Below, one piece after another: positions 5,921 to 7,792 of a stretch of DNA of 7,792 nucleotides. Made by a program: the position numbers and the translations under genes. Positions within the stretch are counted from its first letter, which is position 1. Every line of letters begins with the position of its first letter. Source of the DNA: Hyphomonadaceae bacterium. GTDB taxonomy: Bacteria; Pseudomonadota; Alphaproteobacteria; Caulobacterales; Aquidulcibacteraceae. The notes beneath the pieces are model-generated. The model was given only the letters and a program-made list of their open reading frames with translations, had not been told where the DNA came from and made no database searches. The DNA is taken from positions 1-7,792 of the forward strand of contig JALOSP010000050.1 in assembly GCA_025458365.1 (NCBI GenBank), in the 5' to 3' direction.

Positions 5921-7657
5921 ATGGTTCCCCACGACTTCGGCCAGATTCCCTTCCTGCGGGACGCGGACGCCGACGTCATCAAGGACGTGAGCAAGGATAG
6001 TGTATGGGTCGGTCTGCCTGGCGGGCAGATGCTGTTTGATGAGGGCGATCCGGCAGACATGCTGTGGTTCGTGCGCAGCGGGGCGCTGGGCGCTTTCCGG
6101 CGCAAACCGGATGCCTCTTACGAATTGATTGGCAACATCCGTGCCGGCGAGCCGGTGGGCGAGATGGCCATGATTGCAGGCGAAGCCCATTCCAGCGCCG
6201 TGTTTGCCATGCGCGACAGCGAATTGTTCGGCCTGAACCGCAATTCGTTCAACCGGCTGGTGCGGCGCCACAGCCAGCTCATGCAGTCGCTGGCCCGGAC
6301 CATGCTGTTCCGGACGCGCCAGAACCGCCGGGGGCTTGAGCGTGGCACGCCAAAAGTCATCGCGCTGGTTGCGGCCTCGGCCACGCTTGATCTTGCAGTG
6401 CGCGCGCAGGCGCTGAAGGCTGCGCTCGGCAGGATCGGCAAAAGGGCCGTCGTGGTGGACAAGGCCGCCTCCCAACGCGGATCGGCCTGGTTTGACGATG
6501 TGGAACGCTGGAACGACCAGGTCCTGCTGGTCTGTGATGTGGAAGACCGGCAATGGCTGCGCATGTGCCTGCGCCAGGCAGACCGGATCTGGCTGTTCGG
6601 CCGCGCCGATGCACCGCCGGGTGATCTGCAACTGCCCGAACTGGCAGGCCCGGCACGAACCCTGCGGCTGGTCGATGTTGTGCTGGCCAGGATCGGCGCG
6701 ACGACCAGTGCCTCGCGGGCGTCGCAGTGGATGACAGCGTCGGGCGCCGCCCGCCTGTTTCCATGGCGCGACGACCATCCTGGCGATGTCGATGCCCTGG
6801 CCCGCACGCTGGCAGGCCAGTCGATCGGGCTGGTGCTGGGCGGTGGCGGGGCGCGCGCCTATGCGCACATCGGCGTTGTGCGTGCCCTGCGTGAGGCCGG
6901 CATCCGGTTCGATTTCCTCGGTGGCACCAGCATGGGCGCTGTGATCGCCGCCTGCGTGGCCATCGGATGGGACGATGGCGAGATCGAACGACGGATCTGG
7001 GACGGTTTCGTCGCATCAAACCCGCTGGACGACTATGTGATGCCGGTTGTGGCCATGACCCGGGGACGAAAGGTGGACGAGCGGCTGGCACGGCATTTCG
7101 GAGACTTTCGCATCGAGGACATGGAGCGCCCGTTCTTTGCAGTGTCCACAGACCTGACCGAGGCCCGGATCCGCGTTCATCGGACCGGCCCGCTGGCCGC
7201 GGCCTTGCGCGCCTCCATCGCGCTGCCGGGCATCCTGCCACCCGTTGTGGACGGCGAGAGCGTGCTGGTCGACGGGGCGGTGCTGGATAATCTGCCTGTC
7301 GGCGTCATGCGCGACTTGCACCGTGGGCCCAATATCGGCGTGGATGTCGCGCAGCAGCGAGCCTTGAACGCCGCCGAATATCGTGCGCCGCGGGGCTTTT
7401 TCAGCTGGGTTGCAGCCCATGGATTCAAGTCGCCGCCGCCGATTGCAGACTTGCTGATGCGGGCGGCCACCGCACCAGGCGACGCCATTGCCAGCCGCCA
7501 CCCTCTCGACATGATGATCGTGCCGCAGCTGGGCAATGTGCAATTGCGCGACTGGAAAGCCTTCGATGTGGCTGTCGAGGCCGGTTACGTGGCCGCCGTC
7601 TCGGCGATCCGCGACGCTGACGGCAATCTGAGCCAGCTTGGCGTGATGCAGTCCTGA
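5921..7657 (+). CDS. Patatin-like phospholipase with N-terminal cyclic-nucleotide-binding-like domain (NTE type)
   Basis: This predicted serine lipase of 578 residues has the architecture of the bacterial NTE/PNPLA6-like family. Residues about 8-130 form a CAP/cNMP-binding fold (LPGGQMLFDEGDPADMLWFV at 32-51, VGEMAMIAGE at 79-88). A linker domain at about 143-260 contains the family pattern WLRMCLRQADRIWLF (212-226). The patatin domain (about 301-510) has the oxyanion loop GGGGAR at 307-312, nucleophile Ser337 in GTSMG and the catalytic Asp451 in DGA, so the Ser-Asp dyad is intact. It likely hydrolyses phospholipids or lysophospholipids at the inner face of the membrane. The phosphate-binding cassette has His90 where cyclic-nucleotide binders have Arg, which suggests altered or lost cAMP/cGMP binding. 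ATG 5921 has AGGAG 5 bases upstream. Whether it shares a transcript with the barrel gene, 110 bases upstream, is unclear. Confidence 0.92.
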   Translation: MVPHDFGQIPFLRDADADVIKDVSKDSVWVGLPGGQMLFDEGDPADMLWFVRSGALGAFRRKPDASYELIGNIRAGEPVGEMAMIAGEAHSSAVFAMRDSELFGLNRNSFNRLVRRHSQLMQSLARTMLFRTRQNRRGLERGTPKVIALVAASATLDLAVRAQALKAALGRIGKRAVVVDKAASQRGSAWFDDVERWNDQVLLVCDVEDRQWLRMCLRQADRIWLFGRADAPPGDLQLPELAGPARTLRLVDVVLARIGATTSASRASQWMTASGAARLFPWRDDHPGDVDALARTLAGQSIGLVLGGGGARAYAHIGVVRALREAGIRFDFLGGTSMGAVIAACVAIGWDDGEIERRIWDGFVASNPLDDYVMPVVAMTRGRKVDERLARHFGDFRIEDMERPFFAVSTDLTEARIRVHRTGPLAAALRASIALPGILPPVVDGESVLVDGAVLDNLPVGVMRDLHRGPNIGVDVAQQRALNAAEYRAPRGFFSWVAAHGFKSPPPIADLLMRAATAPGDAIASRHPLDMMIVPQLGNVQLRDWKAFDVAVEAGYVAAVSAIRDADGNLSQLGVMQS

Positions 7658-7666
7658 AGGCCGGAC

Positions 7667-7792
7667 ATGCAGCAACTGCCATTGATTTGCCCGGATGGCC
7701 GTCTCTACTGGCAACAAAAGCCGGTCAAGTGCGAACAGACTGGCGATACGAAAGACAGGCGGAACTGGAAGCCGGTCGGGCACAACAGGCAA
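7667..7792 (+). CDS. Possible start of an unrecognised protein (runs off right edge)
   Basis: An open frame of 42 codons starts at ATG 7667, 9 bases after the patatin stop. GAAGG (7656-7660) lies 6 bases upstream and overlaps that stop codon. The product begins MQQLPLICPDGRLYW and is polar and basic, with Cys8, Cys22 and two KPV triplets (18-20, 35-37). I do not recognise it. Spacing and the ribosome site suggest a gene translationally linked to the patatin gene. Against this, codon choice is less GC-biased than in the neighbours (several A/T-ending codons and two AGG), and only 126 bases are visible. The tail may simply be noncoding. Confidence 0.33.
   Translation, partial: MQQLPLICPDGRLYWQQKPVKCEQTGDTKDRRNWKPVGHNRQ

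Noticed and set aside
5909..6868. 319-residue minus-strand open frame opposite the cNMP-patatin gene
   Set aside because: It is antisense to the conserved cNMP and linker domains and shows no domain, signal or ribosome-site support.
7016..7792. Minus-strand open frame entering from the right edge
   Set aside because: Most of it is antisense to the patatin catalytic domain, and its sequence is His/Arg/Gln-rich shadow translation. The other minus frames at the edge stop quickly and are Cys-rich, so no convergent gene is supported.

Overview
The window is gene-dense, GC-rich DNA with GC-biased third codon positions. It most likely comes from the chromosome of an alphaproteobacterium, probably a sphingomonad (Sphingomonadales). 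That placement rests on the style of the proteins: a lipid-transport permease with a fused STAS-like domain, an MCE protein beginning METKANYTLIG, and a DgcA-type epimerase. I cannot confirm the genus. No tRNA, rRNA, insertion sequence, phage gene or CRISPR array is visible.

Layout. Positions 1-2726 (minus strand) hold an Mla/MCE phospholipid-transport operon in the order mlaE (permease) > mlaF (ATPase) > mlaD (MCE protein, cut by the left edge). mlaE and mlaF overlap by 4 bases (GTGA). mlaF and mlaD are separated by 66 bases that hold a GC hairpin and a perfect 13-bp palindrome. Positions 2727-2943 are a divergent intergenic region. On the plus strand follow an enolase-superfamily dipeptide epimerase (2944-3933) and, 31 bases later, a cytoplasmic M14-type (DUF2817) zinc peptidase (3965-5062), probably co-transcribed. 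Next come a small outer-membrane beta-barrel protein (5151-5810) and a 578-residue protein with a cNMP-binding-like domain and a patatin lipase domain (5921-7657). A short open frame with a Shine-Dalgarno sequence begins at 7667 and runs off the right edge.

How they fit together. Nearly all genes concern the cell envelope: lipid traffic between membranes (MlaEFD), probable degradation of murein peptides (epimerase plus M14 peptidase), an outer-membrane channel or structural barrel, and a phospholipase/lysophospholipase-like enzyme. The most suggestive context is the epimerase-M14 pair. It mirrors E. coli ycjG-mpaA but uses a different M14 subfamily, so it may be an alternative route for recycling L-Ala-D-Glu-containing murein peptides. 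The rest looks like ordinary core genome. I found no clear evidence of a new defence or mobile system.
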